NCBI RefSeq assembly: GCF_954871325.1
Contig: NC_088775.1
Span: forward strand, 81,879,561-81,943,560
Reading direction: 5' to 3'
Source of the DNA: Gordionus sp. m RMFG-2023
Taxonomy: Eukaryota; Nematomorpha; Gordioida; Chordodea; Parachordodidae
Length of the DNA stretch: 64,000 nucleotides
Shown piece by piece: positions 34,701 to 47,443 of this stretch. Below the pieces are notes generated by a model. That model was not told the DNA's origin. It saw only the letters and a list, made by a program, of their open reading frames with translations, and searched no databases. A program made the position numbers and the translations under genes. Positions within the stretch are counted from its first letter, which is position 1. The number at the start of each line of letters is the position of its first letter.

Positions 34701-37700
34701 AAAAAAAATAGAGAATTATTAAATTAAAAATTCCTTACCAAAATTTTCATATTTTTTTAAAAAATCTATAAACATTTTCCTGAGAAATCTGTTGAGGTTG
34801 CAAAAAGTTATCTAGAAAACAGATTATCGCCAACTTGATCTCCAGTTAAATAACTTGAAGGTTAGGTTTTAGTTAATCATAATAAAAATTATCAAAATAT
34901 AGAAAATTTTGTAAGAATTTTAAAAGGAGAGCCAACGACATAAGAGATTTCACTATATTTGACACGGTTAGATAATAGTATAAAAATGTAAGTTTTTTTC
35001 ATAAAGTACCCATCTAGAGAAAATTAGTACTGTACCGATTTTTTGCCGATATTTATATGACTAGTAATAAATGTGTATATTACGAAATTGGCACAAGAGA
35101 TATTTTTTAATACACAACTATCTTGGAACATTAATAACACTAAAATAAGTTATCAAACAAAAAATATTTTAAGAAGGGTTAGCTACAAACAAAATCAACC
35201 TATGTTTTGGATTAGCAAAACCGATCAAATTTTAAATCGTCCAATTCTAAACGTTTGAATAATTTTGTTTATGCATAAAAAAAAGCTACCAATCATAAAA
35301 AAATTAGCTACCAATCCCATGCCAATTCTGAAATATAGGCATTTCTAGGTCAATTCAAGAGCAAAAATATCGGTACAGCCCTAATAAAAATTTAAATTAC
35401 TGATTTATTAATTATGAACTTGACCGATACTATCTAATTTATATAAATACAAAAGATGATTATTACCTTCCATTCATTTGAGTATATATATAAACTATAT
35501 TATTATATATAAATTTTGATTGCAAAAGAATATTTATTAGATAAAATAAATGTAAAATCAAATCTAGCTAAATTATAATTGTCGCGAATAATAATGATTT
35601 TATCAAGATTGGTAGGGGTATTAAAATGTTAGGAGTCATTGAAACTAGGGGAAATTTTTAATATTATTTTTTTTAAATATTTTTTAGATTCTTATGCTAG
35701 ATGTACTATTGCATGTACACAAAAAACTTTTCAGGCTAAATTAGCTAGTTTCGGAAGTTCTAGTCTCTTTAGTGCTTCTAATTCTGGTACAATGTGTTGA
35801 CCAATAAAATATAAAATTCCGGCTCTAAATTTATAGTACTACTTGTATCCTTACTTAGAATCTATTTTTGCAATATTTGTCTACAATTATTTGGATCTGC
35901 TTTTCTTTCTTTAAAATTAGTTTACCAAGGTATCTTGACACATATGACCGATTATATTATTATTACTATTAGAAAGCGTTATTGTTTCATAGTTATAAAC
36001 ATAGGGTGTTTTAATCCACTTGAGACGATTAAAATTTATTATATGAATGAATCACTGTAAGTGAAAACAATATACATATTAGAGGTCAGTGCAGCTTGGT
36101 CCGTAAAAAATTTTTATCGGGTTTTTTGGTCAGACAAGTAAAATATGTTTTGTACAAGTCGTACAGCTCGTAATATTTTTTTATGAAGGAAAACAACATA
36201 AATAGCTAAATTATCAGCTTTGAAAATATATTCAAAACTTTGGCCTGGTCAGTAAAAATATTGCAAACAATTTGTGGCCCGACCCTCTTTTTGGCCGTCA
36301 GGCTGGATTGCGCCAATTTTTAATACATATATATAACATAGAAGGTATGTCAAAAAAAATCGTATTTAAATTTATTTTAATATTCAAATGTAAAAATAAT
36401 AATTTTAAATGGATGATGCAATAATCTATTTAAATTTATAAATTATAACATTATTTAAACATGATTCTAAAAATTTTCCACGCCACACTGCTTCATATTA
36501 AAAATCGGCAGCAAGCCTGTCAGCACGACTCAACTCAATCAACAATTAGAAGGTGGTGAGTCGGTGGCGTATAGGTCTGTATATATATCAATTTTTAATC
36601 ATTTAAAAAGAATCATTCAACTTAGGAGGCATAAATCTATAAATTTACCCGTTATTGTTGTTTTGTTTAACCGATCCACCATAGTAATTTGTGACAGAAT
36701 TATGACTCGAAGAGGTATTCAGAAGAGATGCAACATCATTTGCTAAATGGTGGCCATTATTAATGTTGCAATTAGAGATTGGTGTCGTTAACGAAGATAG
36801 TTGGGAGGAGGATGATATAGGGGTCAAGGCTGATTTAGCATTTTTCAGCATGGCGTTTTTGATGGCCGCCAAATTTCGGGAAACGATCTCGGTTATTGAA
36901 AGCGACGTAGCTATTGAGGCCGTGGCTAGCCCCTTGCCATGCTTATTTTCTTTCGTAATCGTGTTTATGCTGTAAGGCGGGTTAGAGAAATTGGTGATCG
37001 TTGGGTTAGGATTACTGTTCACGAGTACGTTGGTTTGGTTTGCCGGGTTAATGGGTGAATTATAAGAGAGAAGCTCCGATACGGATTTGGAAGGTTGGAG
37101 CGATAATAGGTCGATAATTGAGATCATTGGAGGAGGTTGCGCATTGACGTTGTTGTTATTTATAATATTAGAATTATCCGGGATGTTGGGTTTGAGAAAA
37201 TTGGGGTTGTATAATTTTGAGTTTGTGAAGGATGCCCCAGTGGAATATATTAGAGGTGTACCTTACAAAATAATTTTATAATATTTTCAATTAAATTTTA
37301 AGGTAACTAATAAGAAACACAATTGAAAAGGCATGATAAATAGTAAACGTCAAAAAAAATATTTTTTTAATGAACCAGAGCTGGCACAGACCTGTCCGGA
37401 ATAAAAAGCACAAAATAAAATTTATCTCGAGCGCTTTATAATTTTTCAGCTTTCTTTGCTTAATAAATAAATTGTGAAAAAAAAATTTTTGGTTCAAGCA
37501 ATATTTCTGAAAATATTAAAGGGGATAATGATGTATTTTTGAACGTTATTGATTTATTTTTATGTTTTATTAAAATATTAGATAGCGTTGTAATTTTATC
37601 CTTAAGATTTAATGTTTTTCGAAATCCGACATTTCTGGGGTCGAATCCTGCAAGCACCGTGTTTTTTTAAAGCCAACTAGGCGGCTCCGTTTTTAGAGGG

Positions 37701-40700
37701 ATGATATAATATTGAATATAGGAGGCGAACGCGTGATTCCGTTAATATATTATATTTTTTTTACGAATAAGTAGGTCTTTATTTTATTTTTATAAATTTT
37801 GGTCGTTGTTTAGCAAATGGCTATATGACGTGTAGACTAACATATATTATAACCCAAGATAAAGCAGGTTCGTACTGGAACCTTCAATTGTTCTAGTTCA
37901 GTAAAATAAAAAAACTCAGAGCCAGCTTAGCTGGACCTTAAAAAAAATAGGTTCGATTACAGAGTTTACCATTTTTTCAAAATAAAAATAAATATTCAAA
38001 AATGATCAAAATTTTGGGTAGAAAAAAATAGTAGCTAAAATAGGCCTATTTAAAAACGAATAATAAATTATTCGTACTCGGTTCTAATAAACGAATAATT
38101 TACTATTCGTGTTCTTACGAATACCAAAATACATTATTTTTGATCGATTGGTATAATACGTTCAAAATAATCAAATACGAATAATTCATTATTCGATTCA
38201 TATTCGTTTTTTTGATAAGGCCAAGCCTAAATGGGTCGAAGCCATTATACACAAGTCAGGTTGGGAGATTTTCCCACAATTTTAAAATAGTTGCTAATTG
38301 TTCCCGAGTTGAATTTTTTTTTTAAATTTCGAGTCCAATTTTCTTTTATTGAAAACATAGGCCAATCATTTTTTGGTTAGTGAATTATTAGAAGCGGATC
38401 TTAGCATGTAACTATATGTGCCCACCTTAAGAAAGTCACGAAAAATCTGGAATCAAATGAAGCAATGATTTAATCGAAGATATAATAAACATCAAAAGGA
38501 CTCAATGTGAACATAGATTTTAAGATACCGTAGTAAATATATTTGTTTATAGGTCTTTCTATGCCAAATCGTCATCACGATTCTGGACCCCTTGGAGTTT
38601 GGGTGATATTTTGTATACAAAACGAAACTAAGCAGTGTTCAAATTTTTGGGCCCAAGTTCTTATATTTTTAGAGATATCTAGGGTTAAAGTGCTAAAAAG
38701 GACCTGTTTTCACGTTTATCGATTGTCCTTCGATTAAAGATTTACTTAAAAAACTAAGGAATTATAAATTTAAAATCGGATGACTCAATATTTTATCCAT
38801 AAAAATGTTATGCAAATATGAAGATTTGGCTCATATGCCGAAGATGATACGTTTTAAACATTTATTAGCGAAATTTTGAGACTTATACAATATTTTTCTA
38901 GAATATTGAGTTAGCCGCTTTTGAAAATCGGCTCAAATCGAGGCTTTTAGCAACACTAATTTTAATATCAAAATATAATGAAATTTTTACTTTTAATGTG
39001 GTGGCCCATTCAACTATTTTAAAATTTAAGATCCTTGTAAAAAGACCAATCTACTATGTCTGGAAAATTGAAATGCGAAGTTTTTCATCATGAAAAAAAT
39101 CGATTAAGCACTAAAAAAACAAATGTTTTTTTTTTGTTTTATAAACAACATTATGTATTCTTCTAATATTTTTTAAAAATGTGTTTCTTGTGCTATTTTT
39201 ATAATAATAAAGCATTTACTACACATATTTATATAAAATTTCTAAGGTTGGATGATTTGAAAAATATTTTTGGGGGGAATTTAATATAATGCATGTAATT
39301 TAATGTTTTTAAATATTTTCTTACCAAATAAAAATATTACATAAATACGTGTTGTAGATACTTTACTATAAGATAGTCATATAAAAACTATTAAAAATAA
39401 TATTATAACAATTTTAGATATTATGCTAAAATATATTCTTTTGTATTTTAGTTGTTTTTATTGATTTTTACCATTAAAGCAAAAACTTGGTATTCCAATT
39501 TATTTTATATAGATGTAAAGTCTTGGTGACTTGCTTAAAATTTTATTTTAAAAAATCTGAAACTAAATATTTATAAAGATTTTAAAATTTAGAATAAGAT
39601 TTAAATGGACAGCCATATTTAAAAAAATATTGTATACACTTTGAAATAACATTTATTGATAATTCTGTAGTTAGTAAACCTTCAATTAAGACAATTGATA
39701 TGCAAAAAATAGGCCATTTTTAATTCTTGACATATCTCATATATAAGTTATGATACTTAGAGACCTGCAAATCACAACCCAGGCTGGGTTTATTTTTTTA
39801 AAAATAATTTTGGTTTGGAATGGGGGTCTAATATTTTCTAAAAAATTTCATGCCAGGCTTAAATTTTTAAATATGATATGATTATATTTATCAAATAAAT
39901 TTATATATTTTTAAATCTTGCAAGTAACAATGTGCTAATATTTTTTATTTGTAGAATAAATTTTTCACAATCAAAAAATTATTAGATTTTTCTATAATTT
40001 AAATAAATTTGGGCCAGGTCAAAAATAAATTTTTATTTTGGGTTAGGCTTTTTGATATAAATAAAATAAAAAATTTTGTTCAGGATAAGGCAAGATAAAT
40101 TTTTTTTTTAATTTTGGCTTTGAAAAATGCCTAATTCAGATCACTAAACTAACATTTATATACTGCTTTAATTTCACTCATATCCCAATATCTAATATAT
40201 TTTAAAAAAGGCATGTAATTAATTTGAATGAAGTTTAAACTATTTGAGAATTGTAGATATATTCAGAAATTTAAAATGTTAAAAATTGATTGAAATTGTT
40301 CACATTTTATTTTACTCTAAACATATTTCAAAAATACCATCAAAAAAATATATAAATTTTTGAATTCCAACCATAACCTCTTAACTCTAGGAAAATTGTG
40401 TACTCCACTTTCAAATGCCACATTAAATGCAACAACAGGATACATCTTTAGCAGAATGAATATACTAGGAGAAAAAAAGTTGTTCTTAATTATCCCACAA
40501 TTTAGTGAAAGTCGATTAATGTAGTAAAGTAGAATTTAAATATGCGTTACATGAGGTTTTCAAAATTAATTTATAAAGAGAAACATATTGATAAATTTGT
40601 AATTTATGAGATATTTAAATAAAGATGGATAAATTTGTAATTTGACAAATTTCAATTAACCATATTATATAAAATATGATAAAGTTTGTCCTGCATATGG

Positions 40701-43493
40701 TCAACTAGGATATTTAATTTTAATTCAAAATAAATAATACTTATATCATGACTTCAAATTTAGTTGTAATTTTTAAAAAATTAAAATATATGCTTGAATT
40801 ACTGGATAGCTTTGAAGCACCATCACTGGGTATTGAGTTAATTAACACGAGGGGAAAATTACTAACATTTGTAGTTGAGGAATTTTTAATCTTTTTTCGC
40901 TTCTTTCCACCCAGGCTACTGGAATTTAAAGTGGAATGTGCCTCAATAATAGTGGCTTTGTCCGCCATTGACATGCTATGTGGGGATAATGAATGATGAT
41001 CCATTCTGTAAAATTGTCCATTGTCTATTTTGTTGTAATTGGCATTATTGCCATTGACATCTATAGGGGTAGGAGAATTGAAGGAGTTATTATTAAACGT
41101 GTTAAATGCATTACTACCTAGAGGTAGATTGTTGAAAAAGTTGTTATTAAACGTGCTAGTGAGAGGATTATTATGTAAAACGTAGGTATAATTATCAGTT
41201 ACAGGCTTCCTGGCATAGTTACTGTAAATATCAGGGTCAAGTGTATTTACTAGAGACTTAGTGATGATAGGGTTGATATTATCAGCAAAATTATTAGAAA
41301 AAGAGGTATTAAGAATGGAGGAGCAGGTGGGTGTAATTATTTCATAATTGGCAGCATTTTTTAGGCTAGCTTGGAAATGGTTCAAACTTTCTAGCAAAGA
41401 AGGTTTGATATATGAAGTTGAGACTGCCTGATTATTATAATTAGGAAGGTACTCATGTCTGGGATCTGTGGTGCCTGACAAATTATTGCTACTATTATTC
41501 ATTCGAGGGAAAAAATTAGATAAGGGGGAAGGAGAATGAGCTGAGCAGATTGTAGGATTAATGTGGTTGTTAACGTTTTTCTGTAAAAGGTTAACTAAGA
41601 GAGGACTAGACAGAACAGGGTCAGGAGCTGTAGAATAGGTTCCTTGATTGTGAAAGGAGGGAGAGGAATGACCATAATTGAAAGATTTACTGCTGAAATT
41701 AGGGGAAGGTAAAGATGGAATTTTTGAAGGGGCAATTGGGAGATTTAGCCCAGATTTGGGATGGTTGATAATATTGTGATCTCGATATTGGTGGTAATCA
41801 TAGTTATAAAGTGACAATCGATTGTTGGGCAGAGAGGAGTAATTTTTAAATTGTGACGATTTGTTGGGATCAAACGGGTTGTTGTTTGGCACAAAATTTG
41901 ACTTAAATGTGGCTGAATTAAAATTGGGTGAATAGTTTCGAGATATTGAGGGGGTGTTGTTGATAGGATATGTTGGTGGGTGAGATTTATAATCTGGATC
42001 CATCTTAAGTCTCTTGAATGGTTGTGATTTGTCAAGCAAGACAGGTTGGAAGGGAATCATGGGGTGTTGTCTGTTTGCATGTAATAAGGTATTTTGCATT
42101 GTTAGGTCACTCTCAAAATTAGGTTCTCCGGTGATAAAATTGTTTTGTGAATTTAATAAATTATTTTCAGGGAAGAATGACTGTGAATCTCTAATCCTAT
42201 CATGAAGATAAGGATTCTTGTAATTCAATTCTAGGTTTTCCTTCAAAGTAGCATTTAATTTTGTGGGAGTATTTTGGTTGAATGAATATGGTCGATTATA
42301 AAGAGGGTGTATTTGTGAAAAATTGTTGCTTTTATAGTTATTTTGATAAATATTATTAAACCTATTGCCTTCTAATTTATTATTCTGTATGTATAAATTT
42401 ATGTCATTGTTATTAATATTGCAAAAATTTTGGATATTAGTATTATCTCCATATTCTAAATTTTCATAATAATTTGTGCAAATTGGTCCAACTTCTTTAA
42501 TTATATCAGCTGGCTCTAACTCTTTAAGATCCTTTATTTGACTAAGATCCACAACTGTATCCATAATATATTTGCTATCCACATTCATGTTATCTAGTAT
42601 ATTGCCCATATAAGATGAAGAATATATATTGTGTTGTTTTATATTTTCTAATATTTTATGATCATTATAACTATTAAAGCTAGATTGAGTACTATTTGTC
42701 AGAGGATAGGTTTTAGAATTTTCATTTAAAACAGAATTGTATTTTTGAAATTTTTGGTTATGCTTAATCAATTCAAATGTTGCATTGTCATGAAGATGAG
42801 ATGGCCCAGCTAATTGAAAGTTTTGTAATACACCCTTACTAACATTCTGGGTTACATATTCTATTTTCCTATCTAAATTAATAGAATCTTGTGCATATAC
42901 CCTTTTAACAAAATTTATGTCAGAATCTGTAATCAACTTAGTAGGTGTTGTTATAAAATTGTTATATTTTATATCATTATATGTGTTTTTATTTTGAACC
43001 AAATGTTGAGCAATGCAAACATTATTATTAGTAGCCTCACTAATCACAGCACCTTTAGATATTGTATAAGCTGTACATACTGGTATGGAACTTGTATCAC
43101 CTTGAATTTGCACACTCAAAATTCCCAATTCTTGTAATTGCTCCCTCTGTTGAGAAGAAGCAATATTTCTCAGTTTTATAGCTGCATTTCGTGGAATATT
43201 AAATGTTAATCTCACACTATTCCAAGGTTCTAACGTCTTGACACGGAATTCGTTTTTACCTTAAAATTTATAATATAAATAAGTTAATATTATATAATTT
43301 AAATTACTGTTAAGCATTATTAAATTCATTAATATACTCAGTTGTTTGCAAAAAAAAGAAGATATTATTTAAAATCCATACCTATTGAAAGAATCTTTAC
43401 CAATTTTAATATTAAAGAATCAACATGTATATTTAATGAAGGATCATTATAATCACCAATTAGTGTTAAAATAGTATCCAAAAAATCTTTCAT
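31791..43493 (-). CDS. NCOA6: NCOA6-like nuclear receptor coactivator, five exons
   Basis: NCOA6 (ASC-2/TRBP) bridges nuclear receptors to the MLL3/4 H3K4 methyltransferase (ASCOM) complex in the nucleus. Exons (minus strand): 43382-43493, 40803-43259, 36649-37261, 33806-34062, 31791-33262. Introns 122, 3541, 2586 and 543 bp, all GT-AG; the phases (1, 1, 2, 1) agree at every junction and the sum is exactly 1637 codons. The start ATG at 43493 follows no longer frame. Residues about 26-80 (ILKLV, then EPWNSVRLTFNIPRNAA and ELGILSVQIQGD) match the family's conserved N-terminal domain as I recall the human protein. LXXLL boxes: LVNLL at 592-596 in SPLLVNLLQ, and LTDLL at 1344-1348; a basic GGKKRKKIKN lies between them. 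The rest is Asn/Ser-rich and probably disordered. Human is 2063 aa. If intron 2 were retained, exon 2 would end at TAA 40741. Exons 3-5 are joined on phase and composition, not similarity, except the second LXXLL. Confidence 0.85.
32658..32672 (-). other. Second LXXLL box (LTDLL) of the NCOA6-like protein
   Basis: Encodes LTDLL in the context SSASLTDLLNVNITP. The second receptor box of vertebrate NCOA6, recalled as SLSQLLDNSG followed by VTIKP, has the same SL..LL core and a similar V.I.P tail, which supports placing exon 5 in this gene. Confidence 0.55.
35025..35383. mobile_element. MITE with CTGTACCGATA-type ends, in intron 3 of NCOA6
   Basis: 359 bp between TAGTACTGTACCGATTTTTT and the inverse of TAGGGCTGTACCGATATTTT. 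Flanking octamers GAGAAAAT and ATAAAAAT agree at five positions only. The TAGGGCTG end is of hAT form. No coding sequence. Confidence 0.65.
38040..38222. repeat. Palindrome-rich ACGAATAAT repeat cluster
   Basis: The words ACGAATAATAAATTATTCG, ACGAATAATTTACTATTCGT and ACGAATAATTCATTATTCG occur in 180 bp, each an imperfect palindrome, between outer AAAAACGAATA and ATTCGTTTTTTT. Likely a small non-autonomous element or a set of subterminal binding sites. It lies in an intron. Confidence 0.6.
39758..40147. mobile_element. Degenerate hAT-like MITE
   Basis: Starts TTAGAGACCTGCAAATCACA, close to the CAGAGACCTGCA ends at 6247 and 18066, and stops with a weakly inverse GATCACTAAA; inside are GGCTGGG, GGGCCAGGTC and TTGGGTTAGGC words like worn copies of the GC-rich subterminal repeats. 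No duplication found. Confidence 0.4.
41584..41598 (-). other. First LXXLL box (LVNLL) of the NCOA6-like protein
   Basis: Encodes LVNLL in LSSPLLVNLLQKN. The receptor-binding box of vertebrate NCOA6 is, as I recall it, TSPLLVNLLQSD, so nine residues around the box (SPLLVNLLQ) are identical. LXXLL helices dock in the coactivator groove of ligand-bound nuclear receptors. Confidence 0.85.
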
Positions 43494-45050
43494 AATCTAT
43501 CATTTTTGGCTTTTTGAATTATATAGTAAGTTTTGTGCCAGTGTTATTTTTTATATAATATAGATTTTAAGAAAAATTTAAAGTTTGGCTTGAAGAACTT
43601 TCATAAATAATTATATTTTTACTTACAAAATAGTGTATTTTAATTCAAAAAATAATAATATACTGTTTTATATACATGACATGGACATTTATAGAAATAA
43701 AACTATCATATTTTTTATCGATAACAAACATCTCTTTAATTTAAATAAAAATTGCAAATATTTAGATTGAAATATTTAGTGGGAAAATACATTTTAAATT
43801 AACGTTATAATTTGAACATACAAGACTAATATAATATAAGCTATCTATATTTTACATAAAATAAAGTTTTATTTTATTCTACAATGCAAACTGGAAAAAT
43901 TTATTATATTTTTTTATATAAACATAAACATTGTTAAATAAAAATATTTGTATTCTTTTCAACTCTTAACTTTAAGAATATAAAAACTTATAATACCTTT
44001 TGCAATTTTATTTGATGACAGCTAATATTTTTTTTACAAAAATCAGGGAGGGATTAAATCATTGTTGTTTTCACAACAAATTTCATTATTTTATTATTTG
44101 TATATGTAAATAACAGATTATGCAATTTCGTAATATTTACTAGTATTTACGTAATTTTCTAATAAGATATACAAGATTAAAGTAATTTATTATCAAGAAA
44201 TAATTGGGATACAATGACGAAGGATTCTTAGAAGCAAGAGAAGGATTTCATTATTTAATTTTTCTTAAAAAATCTTAAGTAAAATAAATATATTTTTATG
44301 CTCCATAAAAAATTTAATAATTCTTATTTCTATTTACATTAAAAGAAATATTGCTATCCTTATTACGAGAAAAAATAAACATTGAGAAAACAAATATAAA
44401 ATTGTTTTTATTTTTTAATAAATAAAGAGAAAAGACAAGTTGGGTAAATTTTGGGCAAAAGACAAAATAAAAAAAATGCTTTTTTAATGAACAAAGGAGA
44501 GAAAAAAATTTTAATTGTAATTTTTTTTCAATTTTTAAAAAAATCTGAACTTTCGTATACATTATTTAATTTAAAATAAAATTTTTTAAATAAAATTATC
44601 CTTTTTAACTCAATAAATTTTCATATGAATAAATTAATTATCGAAAAAGGAAAACCAACGCCTATACAAAAAAAATAACCCAAAACTTAAACTCTAGCAA
44701 CTATAAAACTACAAGTACAGAGCTGAGATTTTTATTTATACAATAAAAAAATATATTGTAGAAACAAAATAAGTCAAAACTATTGTCCATCTAAAGATTT
44801 CAACTTTAAGAAAATTACTTAATTAAACTATTAACATATAATTTAATAGTGAATATTTTACTCAAAAACAAAGACGAATACCTCTCATTTTTAAATCTTA
44901 ATATTAAGTATAGTTTGAATAATTAAAATATTTTCTTACAGGATAGTAAACTTAACTCTAGCACTGATAGGTAGAAATTAAATGATAATATGCAGGATGA
45001 AATAATATATCTATATTATAATTTTCCGATGTCCTTACTACGTCATTATG
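43494..45050. other. Region upstream of NCOA6, no gene seen
   Basis: Would hold the NCOA6 promoter and 5' untranslated region on the minus strand. It is strongly AT-rich, and no promoter element or exon can be singled out by eye. Confidence 0.5.
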
Positions 45051-45098
45051 ACGTCATGTCATCTCTACGTCATGTCATCTCTACGTCATGTCATCGGT
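45049..45098. repeat. CRE palindrome and three 16-bp ACGTCATGTCATC repeats
   Basis: A perfect CRE, TGACGTCA (45049-45056), leads into three tandem 16-bp units beginning ACGTCATGTCATC (45051-45066, 45067-45082, 45083-45098); TACGTCA also precedes at 45039. Four ACGTCA half-sites lie in 60 bp, about 1.6 kb upstream of the NCOA6 start. It may be a bZIP/CREB-type site cluster or simply a short tandem repeat. Confidence 0.6.
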
Positions 45099-45155
45099 AC
45101 GTTTTTTTTGTTTTTTTTATTTGTTGATTTTATTTATTTATATTATACAAATAGA

Positions 45156-45491
45156 TCAATGACATATATAATACCTAGACTGACGATTCATTCATTAAAA
45201 TGCATTTTTAAGCGTCGTTAAAAGCAAATCAGCTGGATTCGCCATTTTGGTAACACATATGGTAATTATTCTCATGTTAAAAGCTACTATTAAATTTATA
45301 ACTTGCTTCCTTATTATCTCGATGATTCGGTAATTCTTTAATAAAGTTTGCATAGATATAGTAATAAATTAGGCTCTCGTTTAAAATTTTAATAATGATT
45401 AGTGTAACCAAGATGGCGGCTCCATCTGATTTGCATTTATGCACACTTTTAATTAATGAATCGTCAGTCTAGGTATTATACATGTCATTGA
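45156..45491. mobile_element. MITE with long inverted repeats (CTAGACTGACGATTCATT)
   Basis: TCAATGACATATATAATACC then TAGACTGACGATTCATT at the left is inverted at the right (AATGAATCGTCAGTCTAGGT to CATGTCATTGA), and the match continues inward with gaps to CAAATCAG and CGCCAT, giving arms of about 80 bp around a short centre. No coding. Arm length and a possible TA border suggest a mariner- or Mutator-like MITE; the superfamily is not settled. Confidence 0.75.
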
Positions 45492-46285
45492 AACAGATGA
45501 ATGGAATTTCGAGAATTGATGGTGTGCACATACCTAACATGGATTGAGAGATTTGAAAAATAGTCTTTGAATTGATATAAACAATATTCCCTCAACTTTC
45601 TAAATATGAATGAAATAAATGATGTGAATAAAAGGATTCAGGTTAAATTTTTATTTCACTTAATCCTTTCTTTATTTTTTAGATTACCTTATCAATTTTC
45701 ATCTCATATTATCAATTACACACTAATGAAATCTCTACAAGATACTTAACTTGTATATTTATTTTGAACATACTCACAATTTTTGTCAGTAATTACATTA
45801 CAATTTTTTATACTTATATTTTTCTTTCATAACCAATAATTAAGAAGATAATCAAGTTTATTCAAATATTTAAATATTCTTATCCTAATTTATTTATAAT
45901 CTCCAATCCTTATAAATAACTCTTTCTTTATTTTTTTCCTCTCACTTAATGAATTTATTTATCACTAAATTTTATTATCTCATTCTTTTCTTTCTATCTC
46001 TATTATTTATTAACCACTATTTCTCAAAACCTTATCAATTCCTGTAAAATTTTTATTTTTATAATATAATAATTTATACCTTCTTTTTTCTCCCCTTTTT
46101 TAATCTTATTTTTTAATTACTTTACAATTAATTAACCTTAATCTTATTAACATTACATTCATCGTGTTATTTTTTAACTTTTAGAATATCATAATAGGCT
46201 TGATAAGTCCCCCAAAAATTTTTTTTGATGATAGCCCTCCAACTACTAGAAATATGCATCTAATATTGACCCACCGGTTTTTAAG
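45492..46285. other. AT-rich spacer, no gene seen
   Basis: Pyrimidine-biased sequence (many CTTT and TTCTT runs) with no frame, terminal repeat or RNA gene recognised. Confidence 0.5.
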
Positions 46286-47341
46286 CCTTTAACAAATATG
46301 AAATATATTATTATTAGTTTATATGAAATATATTTTTATTAGTTTATATAAAATAAAAATATAATAAATTACTTGTATTGTATATACCTTAATATAAAAG
46401 CATGGTAATAATTTATTCCAAACAATTATAAGTAATTTATTTATAAAAAGTAAGTAGACATATAGTTGATTTTACTCTATTATATAGAATTAGTTATAAA
46501 ATACTAGATAAAATTCCACTTTTACAGACATATTTGACAGTTATAGAATATATTACAGTTAATAATTTAACAAATTTTACTAATCAATGCTCTTGATATT
46601 AAATATGCAACAATTTTCATTCAATTATTTAACGCCATCTATTTATTTTAAGAAAAATGATATTTAAATTTAATTTTTATATTATTCATCCCACAATGTC
46701 TTTAAAATATATTTTCTGATGACCTTATCAATATTTTATAGTTATCTGTAAAATAGATTATTCGCTATATAGGTAAAAATTACTTGATTGTTTTTTGTTA
46801 ATTAGATATACTGTAAATCTACGACATATAATATTCCACTGTTTGTATTGTGCTTTAATATTTTTTTAATTTATGATTTAATTTTATCAATAGTTTTAAA
46901 ATTATATTTAACTTTTATTAAGATTAATAAATTAAGATTACTCACTATATAAAAAATTATATTTGATATATTATATTATTTATTAATATTATGGATCTAT
47001 TATTAATATAATTATGATACATTTCACTTCTGTCTTAAGACTTATCTTTGGCTTATATTCCATTTATTAAAAAACATTTTTGGTTCATTTTATATATTTA
47101 TAAATTTATTTTCCCAAAAATCTATAAATTATGATGAATAGTTTTATAAAAAAATATCAACTTTTACATTCTTTCTTTTAAATTATTATTTAAGATATAT
47201 GCATACATATTTGAGGGTCAGGGAGTGGAGGGAGGACTAAGGGGGATATTTTTTATTAGCTAAAAATGATATTTACAAAAAGTGATAAATTTCTGAAGGG
47301 GGTGGGGAATTTCCCCTTGCCCCCCCCTGGCTACGCCTATG
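46286..47341 (+). repeat. Copy A of a 1-kb interspersed repeat (uninterrupted)
   Basis: This segment is repeated in inverse orientation at 53178-53519 plus 56745-57460 (copy B), matching along its whole length apart from the insertion there. It ends with CCCCCCCTGGCTACGCCTA, of the same type as the CAGTGGCGTAGC MITE end, and starts near AAGCCT..AACAAATATGAAA. No coding. At about 46990 it preserves the empty site of the Helitron found in copy B. Probably a non-autonomous DNA element. Confidence 0.85.
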
Positions 47342-47443
47342 TTTCTAACACTGCATTTCTTAATTTATTAGGAATAACCAATCTCCCATTCCATTCTATA
47401 ATATCACGATCGACAGAAAGCTCTTCTCGTCGATTATAAAAAT

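Larger units (their letters stand above)
37262..40802 (-). other. Intron 2 of the NCOA6-like gene
   Basis: Large intron with a GTAATT donor and a TTTTGTAAG acceptor. It contains a short palindrome-rich stretch (38040-38222), a fragment of the TAGTGTTG MITE family ending at 38958 (TAGCAACACTA), and a probable degenerate MITE at 39758-40147. No coding exon is recognised within it. Confidence 0.65.

Noticed and set aside
34215-35258. Short plus-strand frames (34215-34451, 35073-35258)
   Set aside because: They lie in intron 3 of the NCOA6-like gene, one inside a MITE, and show no motif or splice context.
37631-37665. GGTCGAATCC followed by GCAAGCACCGTG as a tRNA end
   Set aside because: No D arm, anticodon arm or matching acceptor strand can be drawn in the flanking bases.
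41745-42035. His/Thr/Ile-rich minus-strand frame
   Set aside because: A shadow frame within exon 2 of the NCOA6-like gene, made by the biased codons of the real frame.
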